Below, one piece after another: positions 25,121 through 35,071 of a stretch of DNA of 45,869 nucleotides (its first letter is position 1; every line of letters starts with the position of its first letter). The stretch is from NCBI GenBank assembly GCA_029246865.1, contig JAQWMI010000001.1, positions 1 to 45,869 on the forward strand, written 5' to 3'. Under the pieces are notes generated by a model that saw only the letters and a program-made list of their open reading frames with translations, was not told the origin of the DNA and did no database searches. The DNA is from Alphaproteobacteria bacterium (GTDB lineage: Bacteria; Pseudomonadota; Alphaproteobacteria; HIMB59). A program made the translations under genes and the position numbers.

Positions 25121-26308
25121 TTAGAGAAGTAATTTCTTTATATTTTTAGCAGCCTGTCTTATTCTTTGCTCATTTTCAACTAGGCCAATTCTCACAAATC
25201 CCTCTCCATATTCACCGAAAGCAATACCTGGAGCAACTGCAACATGAGCTTTTGTCATTAAATCCTTTGCAAATTTTAAAGAACCTTTCTTTTTGTATTT
25301 TGTTGGAATGGGAGCCCATGCAAACATACTAGCCTCAGGACTAGGAATGTTCCAACCTGCTCTAGACATAGACTCAATTAAAACATCTCTTCTTCCTTGA
25401 TAAATAGATCTAATTTCTGAAACACATTTTTGAGGACCGTTCAAGGCAGCTGCAGCCGCTACTTGCACTGGAGTAAAAGCTCCATAATCAAGATAGGATT
25501 TAATTTTAGTTAAAGCGGCTATTAATTTTTGATTACCTACTGCAAAGCCTATACGCCATCCAGCCATTGCGTAAGTTTTAGACATGGAAGTGAATTCAAC
25601 AGCTATATTTTTTGCATTTTTCACTTGCAGAATAGATGGAGGCGGTTTCCCGTCAAAATATATTTCTGCATAAGCTAAGTCAGATAAAATATATGTTTTA
25701 TGTTTGCGAGCTATTTTAACAACCTCTTCATAAAAATCTAATCCTACAACTTGCGCAGTTGGATTAGATGGAAAAGATACTATAAGAGCAACAGGTTTAG
25801 GTGAAGAATGTCTAATAGAACGATCTAATCTTTCTAAAAATAATTCTGGATTAAAAATACCATCATCCATTGTAGGTAAATGTCTTAATGATGCGCCTGC
25901 TATAATAAAACCATATGGATGGATGGGATAAGATGGATTTGGGGATAGAATAATATCACCTGGGGTAGTCATAGCTTGAGCTAAATTAGCTAGTCCCTCT
26001 TTAGAACCAAGAGTAACTATTACCTCTTTTTCTGGATCAAGATTTACATTAAATCTTTTTTTATAATATTTACTTTGAGCTTTTCTTAAGCCTGGAATTC
26101 CTCTGCTTACAGAATATCTACCAGTACCTGGTTTAATTACAGTTTCTTTTAATTTTTCAATTATATGACTTGGTGTTGGCATATCGGGATTACCCATACC
26201 AAAGTCAATAATATCTTCACCTTTAGATCTTAAATCAGCTTTAATTCGATTAACTTCAGAAAAAACATAAGGAGGAAGCCTTCTTATACGATCAAATTCT
26301 TCAGCCAT
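25121..26308 (-). CDS. Class I/II aminotransferase, AlaC/LL-DAP aminotransferase type
   Basis: The protein belongs to the PLP fold-type I aminotransferases of the AlaC/LL-diaminopimelate aminotransferase group. Segments are DIIDFGMGNPDMPTPSHIIEKL, GTGRYSVSRGIPGLRKA, LGSKEGLANLAQAM, SFPSNPTAQVV, LSDLAYAEIYFDG and the PLP lysine in TSMSKTYAMAGWRIGF. It most likely makes alanine from pyruvate and glutamate; aspartate-type or methionine-related activity is an alternative. I start it at the fourth-residue methionine of the track ORF (MAEEFDRIRRLPPY), giving 395 residues and an 8-base overlap with ppnP. The P-loop gene follows after 52 bases. Confidence 0.88.
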   Translation of the reverse strand: MAEEFDRIRRLPPYVFSEVNRIKADLRSKGEDIIDFGMGNPDMPTPSHIIEKLKETVIKPGTGRYSVSRGIPGLRKAQSKYYKKRFNVNLDPEKEVIVTLGSKEGLANLAQAMTTPGDIILSPNPSYPIHPYGFIIAGASLRHLPTMDDGIFNPELFLERLDRSIRHSSPKPVALIVSFPSNPTAQVVGLDFYEEVVKIARKHKTYILSDLAYAEIYFDGKPPPSILQVKNAKNIAVEFTSMSKTYAMAGWRIGFAVGNQKLIAALTKIKSYLDYGAFTPVQVAAAAALNGPQKCVSEIRSIYQGRRDVLIESMSRAGWNIPSPEASMFAWAPIPTKYKKKGSLKFAKDLMTKAHVAVAPGIAFGEYGEGFVRIGLVENEQRIRQAAKNIKKLLL

Positions 26309-26621
26309 TAGCTTCAATATAAGAGCAACAATAATTAGTTTCTTTATTAACCTTTACTTTAAAGGAACTATTTGCCGGAACTTCAAAATAAGTTCCCTCT
26401 TTATAAATTTTCCAATCAACTTCTCCGTTAATAAGAACATTTAGCTCACCACTTGTTATTTCCATGATTTCTTTTTGTGAAGTATTAAATTCATATTCTC
26501 CCTCAAGCATTAAGCCAAGAGTTTTGGTAGAACCATCATCAAAAGTAATATTTCTGCTAGTGACTTTTCCATCAAAATATACATTTGATTTTTTATCGAC
26601 TGTTACATTTTTAAAATTCAT
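26301..26621 (-). CDS. ppnP: Pyrimidine/purine nucleoside phosphorylase
   Basis: The small cupin-like protein matches PpnP (YaiE family), a broad nucleoside phosphorylase that releases bases and ribose 1-phosphate. Matching segments are NVYFDGKVTSRNITFDDGSTKTLGLMLEGEYEFNT, ITSGELNVLINGEVDWKIYKEGTYFEVPANSSFKV and the short CSYI end. From the second methionine (MNFKNV) it is 106 residues, close to the usual 94-105; the track start at 26645 adds eight residues that do not fit. It lies between slyX and the aminotransferase gene and complements the nucleoside import and salvage genes elsewhere in the window. Confidence 0.9.
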   Translation of the reverse strand: MNFKNVTVDKKSNVYFDGKVTSRNITFDDGSTKTLGLMLEGEYEFNTSQKEIMEITSGELNVLINGEVDWKIYKEGTYFEVPANSSFKVKVNKETNYCCSYIEANG

Positions 26622-26671
26622 TTTAATCTTATTGATTAATAACATAATTAGAGGGTTTTAAAATATATAAT

Positions 26672-26878
26672 TTAATAATGAGGAGGAAGTGGATCATTTT
26701 TAGAATCATATTTATTAGTATTTTCTTCAAGGCTTATAATTTTAGATTTAATTTGTAAAATCTCTTTCTTTTGGTTTTCTATTTCTTTTTGTTGTGAATA
26801 TAGCTCTTCGCTCATTTGAGAAATCTCATGTTGTAGAAAAGTAATTTGTTCTTCTAGTTTTTTAATTAAATTATCCAT
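26672..26878 (-). CDS. slyX: SlyX-like coiled-coil protein
   Basis: The 68-residue protein is almost entirely a predicted coiled coil (IKKLEEQITFLQHEISQMSEELYSQQKEIENQKKEI) and ends in DPLPPHY, the proline-rich tail typical of SlyX proteins. SlyX has no established biochemical role. It is the first gene of a minus-strand run leading to ppnP, the aminotransferase, the P-loop gene and argC-argB, with a 50-base gap to the chosen ppnP start. Confidence 0.82.
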   Translation of the reverse strand: MDNLIKKLEEQITFLQHEISQMSEELYSQQKEIENQKKEILQIKSKIISLEENTNKYDSKNDPLPPHY

Positions 26879-26936
26879 TAATTTTATAAATTAGGCAATG
26901 TCATTTAGACTGTATAAGAAATAATTGCATTATCTT

Positions 26937-26977
26937 ATTATACATACTTTTTTTTCCACTTTGTAAATACTTTGTAA
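26937..26977 (-). promoter_or_regulatory. Candidate promoter and direct repeat upstream of slyX
   Basis: On the minus strand a TATAAT (plus-strand ATTATA at 26937-26942) follows a TTTACA (plus-strand TGTAAA at 26962-26967) with a 19-base spacer. The -35 overlaps two copies of ACTTTGTAA (26958-26966 and 26969-26977) spaced by exactly 11 bases, about one helical turn, which is the layout of some operators. The leader to slyX would be about 50 bases. The rest of this 126-base gap shows nothing else I can support. Confidence 0.33.
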
Positions 26978-27004
26978 TATTTTAATAGGTTGTTAAACTT
27001 TTGT

Positions 27005-27499
27005 TTATCCTAGACTTAACATAATGATTAGTAATAAGCTGACAAAAAAGGCAATAGCTGTTCGGATGTTATTGAAGTAATTCCATTTTGTTTCAAATTT
27101 TAACCTCTCTTCACTTAACAATTGGTCATTTAACTCATCAATTTTCAATTTTTGAATATGATTATTTAAGGGTAAGTGGATTGAAATGGTTATACCCTGC
27201 ACACCAACCAAATAAACAATGCCAATGAGAATTATTAACCAAGTCTCTGATAATCCAACATTTACTATTGAAATTAAAATTGTACTCAATAAGGAAATAA
27301 TAGAACCCACCCAAGTTAAAATGAATATTGGCTGATTATTTTGTATTACATTATCCATCACCTGAAATGCTTTTAAAAAATCTTTATTGTTTAGATTAGA
27401 TAGACCGGGCATTACAATATTAGCATATGTGAAAATGAATCCAGTAACCAAACTACAAGATAAGATAGAAAATATTAATGAAATATCCTTCAAGTCCAT
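27005..27499 (-). CDS. DUF1772 (anthrone oxygenase-like) membrane protein
   Basis: The 164-residue protein has four hydrophobic helices. The DUF1772 pattern is visible: FTYANIVMPGLSNLNNKDFLKAFQVMDNVIQN near the N-terminus, then ISIHLPLNNHIQKLKID and EERLKFETKWNYFNNIRTAIAF. A few relatives are linked to anthrone oxidation, but most have no known function. It lies 49 bases after guaA on the same strand and is probably the last gene of the guaB-guaA unit. Confidence 0.82.
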   Translation of the reverse strand: MDLKDISLIFSILSCSLVTGFIFTYANIVMPGLSNLNNKDFLKAFQVMDNVIQNNQPIFILTWVGSIISLLSTILISIVNVGLSETWLIILIGIVYLVGVQGITISIHLPLNNHIQKLKIDELNDQLLSEERLKFETKWNYFNNIRTAIAFFVSLLLIIMLSLG

Positions 27500-27548
27500 T
27501 TTATTTTATCCTCTCTTCTAGTATTTAAGTTTTAATAAGATCATTGGC

Positions 27549-30577
<3,029 letters not shown>

Positions 30578-30622
30578 TTAATTTAAAATCAAGAATATTT
30601 AGAAATTAGAGAGGTGAACTTT

Positions 30623-30967
30623 TTAAGATAACTTTTTTCCATCAGCTAATTCCGAGACAAAAGATAGTGGATCTATATTTTCAATACAGCCAAGATTAAC
30701 ACCCATTTTAGTTTCATCACTTCTTGTATTGTGATGAGTGTAGATACCACATTTTTTACAAAAATAATGTTTAGCTATATTTTTATTAAACTGATAGAGA
30801 GATAAACTCTCACTTCCTTTTAAAAGTTGAAAATTTTCTTTTGCAATAATTGCCATTTTAGCATTTTTTCTAATACATATAGAGCAGTTACATTGTCTGA
30901 TAAAACTTAAATCACTTTCAATTTCAAATTCAACAGACTTACAATGACAAGATCCCCTATAAATCAT
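30623..30967 (-). CDS. GFA-family (glutathione-dependent formaldehyde-activating-like) zinc protein
   Basis: The 114-residue protein has the cysteine set of the GFA fold: GSCHCKSVEFEI, CNCSICIRK and HYFCKKCGIYTHH, which would hold two zinc ions. The family is named after an enzyme once proposed to join formaldehyde to glutathione, but most members have no proven activity. It lies 30 bases after the methyltransferase-like gene and is on the same strand as guaB. A link to C1 chemistry is possible given the dimethylformamidase-like genes further on, but this is speculative. Confidence 0.88.
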   Translation of the reverse strand: MIYRGSCHCKSVEFEIESDLSFIRQCNCSICIRKNAKMAIIAKENFQLLKGSESLSLYQFNKNIAKHYFCKKCGIYTHHNTRSDETKMGVNLGCIENIDPLSFVSELADGKKLS

Positions 30968-30997
30968 AACAATATAATGAGTGTTTTATGTGGTTAG

Positions 30998-31873
30998 TCA
31001 ATTGCTAATGGAAGAGATATGATCAGGGTAAGTTTCACAACATCCACCTACAATTGAAGCACCATTTTTAATTTCATTATCAACAAAAAGCTTAAATACC
31101 TCAGGCGTAAAATCAGATCTAAAACCTAAAGCTTCATTAGGATTAGAATTCGTAGCTTTATTCCAAGAGTCAGGAATATTTTTAAAAGCATTGACTTTAA
31201 ATCCATAGGGAAGTTCTAAGGATCTTAAATCATTTACTATTTTAGCATAAATTTCAGGAGATATACATGCGCCTATGATACCCATAATATTATAATTAAT
31301 TAGAATAGATTTAATTTGTTTAATGTTCTCTCCACTAGGCAAAAGTCCAGTATCTTTAAAATGAGCTCCTATCAAAATAGGTTTGTCAAAAACTTTAACG
31401 GCTTCTAGAGCGATATGTATTTCCTCTATACTGCATAGCACATCTAAATAAAAAAAATCTGAATAAGGGTTTAAAATAGAACCTGTATGATAAAATAAAC
31501 TTTGCATTTCACTTTTTGTTTGAAAAATTTCAGCAGAATAAGTTTCACCTTGTGTGGGCATTGAGGCGCCTATCAAAACTTTCTTACTTGATTTTTTAAC
31601 TGCAGATTTTGCAATTTTACCAGCTGCATTTAAAAGATAATCTTTTTTTTCAAGAACAGAATTATCAATAAGCCTTCTATCTCTAACTGTAAAATTATTT
31701 GTAATTATAATATTACTTCCTGAATTAATAAAATCTAAATGAAGATTTTCAACCATATGATGTTGAGATTCATCAATAAGAGCTGACGCTGACCATAACG
31801 AACCATTGGGCGCCATTCCTCTTTGTAATAGAGCTTGACCCATACCACCATCTAAAATTAGTGTTTTAGACAT
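30998..31873 (-). CDS. Homocysteine S-methyltransferase family protein
   Basis: The 291-residue protein is a zinc-dependent homocysteine S-methyltransferase-like barrel (PF02574). It begins LILDGGMGQALLQRG, contains SNIIITNNFTVRDRRL, and ends with the zinc cysteines: one in GIIGACISPE and the pair in GGCCETYPDHI. The family moves a methyl group from S-methylmethionine, betaine-like or other donors to homocysteine, making methionine. The donor here is not evident. Its ATG overlaps the DUF1737 stop by one base (TAATG), indicating coupling with that small protein. Confidence 0.87.
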   Translation of the reverse strand: MSKTLILDGGMGQALLQRGMAPNGSLWSASALIDESQHHMVENLHLDFINSGSNIIITNNFTVRDRRLIDNSVLEKKDYLLNAAGKIAKSAVKKSSKKVLIGASMPTQGETYSAEIFQTKSEMQSLFYHTGSILNPYSDFFYLDVLCSIEEIHIALEAVKVFDKPILIGAHFKDTGLLPSGENIKQIKSILINYNIMGIIGACISPEIYAKIVNDLRSLELPYGFKVNAFKNIPDSWNKATNSNPNEALGFRSDFTPEVFKLFVDNEIKNGASIVGGCCETYPDHISSISN

Positions 31874-32076
31874 TAAATTGTACTGAGTTCTAACTTCTTT
31901 GAATATTTTTTTATTGAAGTTTTAATTACAGCTTGGCCACAACGCATTTTGCCTGTTTTATTGTTAAAAACATATTGAGGCTCACCATAGAGTTTCCATC
32001 CACTTGATAGTGCCTCAGTGACACGATGACAAAACACAGAGGTGTCATTGTCTGTAATAAATCTATAGCCCTTCAT
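31873..32076 (-). CDS. DUF1737 small protein
   Basis: The 67-residue protein matches DUF1737 in its pattern: YRFITDNDTSVFCHRVTEALSSGWKLYGEPQYVFN, followed by KMRCGQAVIKT. The family has no known function; members are short single-domain proteins. It overlaps the homocysteine methyltransferase-like gene by one base and is divergent from the peroxiredoxin gene, with 110 bases between the starts. Confidence 0.82.
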   Translation of the reverse strand: MKGYRFITDNDTSVFCHRVTEALSSGWKLYGEPQYVFNNKTGKMRCGQAVIKTSIKKYSKKLELSTI

Positions 32077-32146
32077 GTAATGATTCTAATATAAGTGATA
32101 ACCATATCATTAAAATTACTATAATTACGCAATCAATTTAATTTAT

Positions 32147-32178
32147 TTGACTTGCGCAACGAATTAATTATTTATAAT
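32147..32178 (+). promoter_or_regulatory. Candidate promoter for the Bcp gene
   Basis: A consensus TATAAT lies at 32173-32178, ending 8 bases before the ATG at 32187. Upstream are TTGACT (32147-32152, 20-base spacer) or TTGCGC (32152-32157, 15-base spacer); neither spacing is ideal. The predicted start, about 32185, would give a nearly leaderless mRNA. Confidence 0.4.
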
Positions 32179-32186
32179 GACTCATT

Positions 32187-32651
32187 ATGATTAAAGAAAA
32201 ATTGAAAGCTCCAAATTTTAAATTACCAAGCACTGATAATACTGAGTTTGAACTTTCAAAGCATTTGGGAAAAAATATAATTATTTTTTTCTATCCAAGA
32301 GATAACACTAAAGGATGTACCTTAGAGGCTAATGAATTTAGTTATTTAAGTAATAAAATAAAAAAAAATAATTCTATTGTTGTTGGGATATCAAAAGATA
32401 GCTTAGAGAGTCACTTAAAATTTCATAAAAAATATAAATTTAAATTTGAATTATTATCAGATATTGAAGGTAAAATTATTGAAAAATATAATGCTTGGGG
32501 AATGAAAAAATTTCTAGGAAAAGAGTATATGGGAATCATCAGAACAACAGTATTGATTAATACTAAAGGTAAAATTCATAAAATATGGTCAAATGTAAGA
32601 GTTAAAGATCATGCTGAGATTGTAGTAAAAGAGCTCGAAAATCTTCAGTAA
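32187..32651 (+). CDS. bcp: Thioredoxin-dependent peroxiredoxin, Bcp/PrxQ type
   Basis: The 154-residue peroxiredoxin reduces hydroperoxides in the cytoplasm. The catalytic segment is FFYPRDNTKGCTLEANEFSYL, with the peroxidatic cysteine in GCT. The resolving cysteine found five residues later in many PrxQ proteins is an asparagine here, so the enzyme may be of the 1-Cys type or use another partner thiol. Later segments (VVGISKDSLESHLKFHKKYKFKFELLSD, RTTVLINTKGKIHKIW) are typical. It converges on aroQ with a 6-base gap. Confidence 0.93.
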   Translation: MIKEKLKAPNFKLPSTDNTEFELSKHLGKNIIIFFYPRDNTKGCTLEANEFSYLSNKIKKNNSIVVGISKDSLESHLKFHKKYKFKFELLSDIEGKIIEKYNAWGMKKFLGKEYMGIIRTTVLINTKGKIHKIWSNVRVKDHAEIVVKELENLQ

Positions 32652-32657
32652 AAAAAT

Positions 32658-33092
32658 TTAATAATTATCAACTATATGCTTAAGTGCAAATAAATACCCG
32701 TCAAGACCCATTCCTAATATAGAACTAGTACAAGCTGGAGCTACAACAGATTTTCTTCGAAATTCTTCTCTTTTATAAATATTAGATAAATGAACTTCAA
32801 CTTTTGGTAAACTTTTAATCTCGAGTGAGTCATGAAGAGATATGGAGCTATGTGTGAGACCACCAGGATTGATGATAATGCCTGAAAACGAGTCATCTAA
32901 ACTATTTATTTTATTAATGATTTCTCCTTCAATATTACTTTGAAAAAATACAACTTCACAATTTAGTTCTAAAGATTTATCAGTAATAGTTTTTTCAAGA
33001 TCTTTAAGAGTAAAATCCCCATAAATATTTTTCTCCCTTTTACCTAACATTTCAAGGTTAGGTCCATTTATTACTAATATTTTATGAGTCAT
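32658..33092 (-). CDS. aroQ: Type II 3-dehydroquinate dehydratase
   Basis: The 144-residue enzyme removes water from 3-dehydroquinate in the shikimate pathway. Family motifs are INGPNLEMLGKREKNIYGDFTLKDLE (with the catalytic tyrosine in YGDFT), FFQSNIEGEIINKI, IINPGGLTHSSISLHDSL (catalytic histidine) and EVHLSNIYKREEFRRKSV. The NPGGLTHSS wording is slightly different from the common NPGAYTHTS. It stands alone between the convergent Bcp gene and the YqhA-like gene (56-base gap). Confidence 0.95.
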   Translation of the reverse strand: MTHKILVINGPNLEMLGKREKNIYGDFTLKDLEKTITDKSLELNCEVVFFQSNIEGEIINKINSLDDSFSGIIINPGGLTHSSISLHDSLEIKSLPKVEVHLSNIYKREEFRRKSVVAPACTSSILGMGLDGYLFALKHIVDNY

Positions 33093-33148
33093 ATGTTTAG
33101 TTTATAAATTATTATTAAAAATAACCAAGAGTTTTTGATATGTAAGTA

Positions 33149-33667
33149 TTACTTATGAAATTTCTTAGTTTTTTCGACAATATAATCCATGTAAGCGAGT
33201 ATGACACCACTAAAGACAAAAGTTAAGTGCACGGCTATAAAGAGTGTTATTTGTTCTTTTGTATAGTTATTTAAATTAAAAAATAATTTCAATAAATGAA
33301 TACCAGATATAGCAACTATTGAAGATATAAGTTTTAATTTAAGACCACTAAAATCTACTGTTCCCATCCAAGATGGTTTGTCTTCATGATTAGCTACATC
33401 AATCTTAGATACAAAATTTTCGTAACCAGAAAAAATTACAATCAAAAGTAAATTGCCAGTAAAAGATAGATCAATAAGAGTTAATGCGAAAAGAATAATT
33501 TCTGTTTCTTCGAAAGTCATACCGCCTGTGAAAAAATGAATTAATTCACTACAAAATGTAATTAACAAGACTATTAAACATATTATAAGCCCTAAATAAA
33601 AAGGAGCCATGAGCCATCTAGAGGCAAACATTACTTTTTCTAAAATATGTTCTAAGTTTTTAAGCAT
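33149..33667 (-). CDS. YqhA-family (UPF0114) membrane protein
   Basis: The 172-residue protein has three or four hydrophobic helices and matches UPF0114: LEHILEKVMFASRWLMAPFYLGLIICLIVLL at the N-terminus, then LTLIDLSFTGNLLLIVIFSGYENFVSKID and MGTVDFSGLKLKLISSIVAISGIHLLK. The function of the family is unknown. It lies 56 bases downstream of the FkbM-like gene on the same strand. Confidence 0.9.
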   Translation of the reverse strand: MLKNLEHILEKVMFASRWLMAPFYLGLIICLIVLLITFCSELIHFFTGGMTFEETEIILFALTLIDLSFTGNLLLIVIFSGYENFVSKIDVANHEDKPSWMGTVDFSGLKLKLISSIVAISGIHLLKLFFNLNNYTKEQITLFIAVHLTFVFSGVILAYMDYIVEKTKKFHK

Positions 33668-33723
33668 ATTTATTCATAACATTAATTCTATAATGACAAA
33701 ATATAAAATTTCATTGATAAAAA

Positions 33724-34524
33724 CTAGCTAATACAACGTATTATAGTCTTTAAAGAGCTCTTATGGCCAAAATAATTGTATAAATTATAATTCATTGGAA
33801 CAAATATATTTTCAATATTTTCTGGCACATCTTTAAACTCATCATCAAAATCTTTTTTAACAAAAAAAGCGTTAACTCCTGTAGCTGAATTACAACAAAC
33901 TAATTTGTAATTATATTTTATGAAAAGTTCATTTAAGGTAGTCAAAGACGCCCCTTGATAATCGTCCCCTTCCCAATGATTTTTAGGGTTGTATTCAATA
34001 GAGAAATGAATGGGTGGTATGAATTTTGCATTATATTCAGTCACAAAAACTTTAGGTTGCACTCCCCTTTTTAATAGCTCTTCTATGAAATAAAAATCAT
34101 TACCATCAAGATCTAATGATATAAGATCTAAATCACTTTTTTTAAGCCTTTGAATAGCATCGGTGGTGAGTTTAAAAATATTCTCTCTTGTTATCCATTC
34201 TTTAGAAAAATTTAATCTAGGACTATGTGTGGTATCAAATGATAAATCTTCTCCACCAAACCATTCCCCTTTCCAGCCACAAGCTAGAAGTGCTAAGGTG
34301 TTATTTTCCATCCCATTAGCAACACCAAATTCAATAAACGTACCATTTTCTATTTTTAATCTTTTACATATTTCTAAAGTAATACCGTCTTCATCTGATT
34401 GAGAAAAAACTTTACTACCATATCTTACTAATGGATTAGGATGATTTAATTTTCGCATTTCATATAATTGCTGTAACTGCAAATTATAAAGTCTTTGTTC
34501 GACTGTATCTTCGATTTCTATCAT
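33724..34524 (-). CDS. FkbM-like putative SAM-dependent methyltransferase
   Basis: The 266-residue protein shows a Rossmann-like methyltransferase beginning, GTFIEFGVANGMENNTLALLACGWKGEWFGGED, whose glycine-rich turn is the likely SAM-binding site. LDLISLDLDGNDFYFIEELLKRGVQPKVFVTEYN follows, as in FkbM-related proteins often found with glycan-modification genes. No sugar or polysaccharide genes are near it, so the target is unknown. The region around 170-200 (HWEGDDYQGASLTTLNELF) seems specific to this group. It is divergent from a small ORF with 108 bases between them. Confidence 0.72.
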   Translation of the reverse strand: MIEIEDTVEQRLYNLQLQQLYEMRKLNHPNPLVRYGSKVFSQSDEDGITLEICKRLKIENGTFIEFGVANGMENNTLALLACGWKGEWFGGEDLSFDTTHSPRLNFSKEWITRENIFKLTTDAIQRLKKSDLDLISLDLDGNDFYFIEELLKRGVQPKVFVTEYNAKFIPPIHFSIEYNPKNHWEGDDYQGASLTTLNELFIKYNYKLVCCNSATGVNAFFVKKDFDDEFKDVPENIENIFVPMNYNLYNYFGHKSSLKTIIRCIS

Positions 34525-34632
34525 TTTAAAAAAAAGAGATTAGATTGTTTTTACTATCTATCAATACTCATATTTGACTTTTTTATATTTTTAATTAATT
34601 AATAATACAAAAGAGAAAGAGAGATAAATAAT

Positions 34633-34818
34633 ATGAAGATATTAAAAGTTTTAGAAGATGCAGAGTTAATAATAGTTGACCTAGAGGTGAATTTAGGAGA
34701 TGAGGTAAGAAGTGCCCCTACTTTATGCGCAAGATATAAAGGAAAAATTATTCCACTCAACACAGCACACGATGGAAGGCCTATTTTAATGAAAGATGAA
34801 AATTCAATAGATACCTAA
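34633..34818 (+). CDS. Small protein of unknown function
   Basis: The 61-residue ORF (MKILKVLEDAELIIVDLEVNLGDEVRSAPTL to DENSIDT) is preceded by a purine-rich GAGAAAGAGAG segment that could bind the ribosome, and a TTGACT at 34574 could be part of a promoter. The N-terminal half alternates hydrophobic and charged residues as in a beta-rich domain. I recognise no family. It sits in its own interval, 1 base short of the convergent small membrane protein gene, and does not lie opposite a larger gene, which favours it being real. Confidence 0.55.
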   Translation: MKILKVLEDAELIIVDLEVNLGDEVRSAPTLCARYKGKIIPLNTAHDGRPILMKDENSIDT

Positions 34819-34819
34819 T

Positions 34820-35071
34820 TTAATTACTATTATTTTTATCAACTTCATCTGAGTTAATTTCTATAATTAAATTTTTAAGATCTTCTGGGTTACTTAGCTC
34901 TTCTTCGATAGATGTATGATCATTTTTTTCTACCCTATAAATCGCTAAAATAAACCAAACAAAAGCTACTACTGATATTAAAAACCATAAACCTTCAGAG
35001 CCTGAAAAAATATATATAGAATTTATTTCACTCAAATCAATTAACCAGTTATTTAAATCAGATCTTGTCAT
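34820..35071 (-). CDS. Small single-helix membrane protein after the Amt-like gene
   Basis: The 83-residue ORF has one strong transmembrane segment (EGLWFLISVVAFVWFILAIYRV) and an acidic C-terminal tail (SIEEELSNPEDLKNLIIEINSDEV). It overlaps the 3' end of the Amt-like gene by 14 bases, so it should be made with it. I recognise no family. It might be an accessory subunit or regulator of the channel, and it takes the place where a GlnK-type gene often follows amt, but GlnK it is not. Confidence 0.65.
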   Translation of the reverse strand: MTRSDLNNWLIDLSEINSIYIFSGSEGLWFLISVVAFVWFILAIYRVEKNDHTSIEEELSNPEDLKNLIIEINSDEVDKNNSN

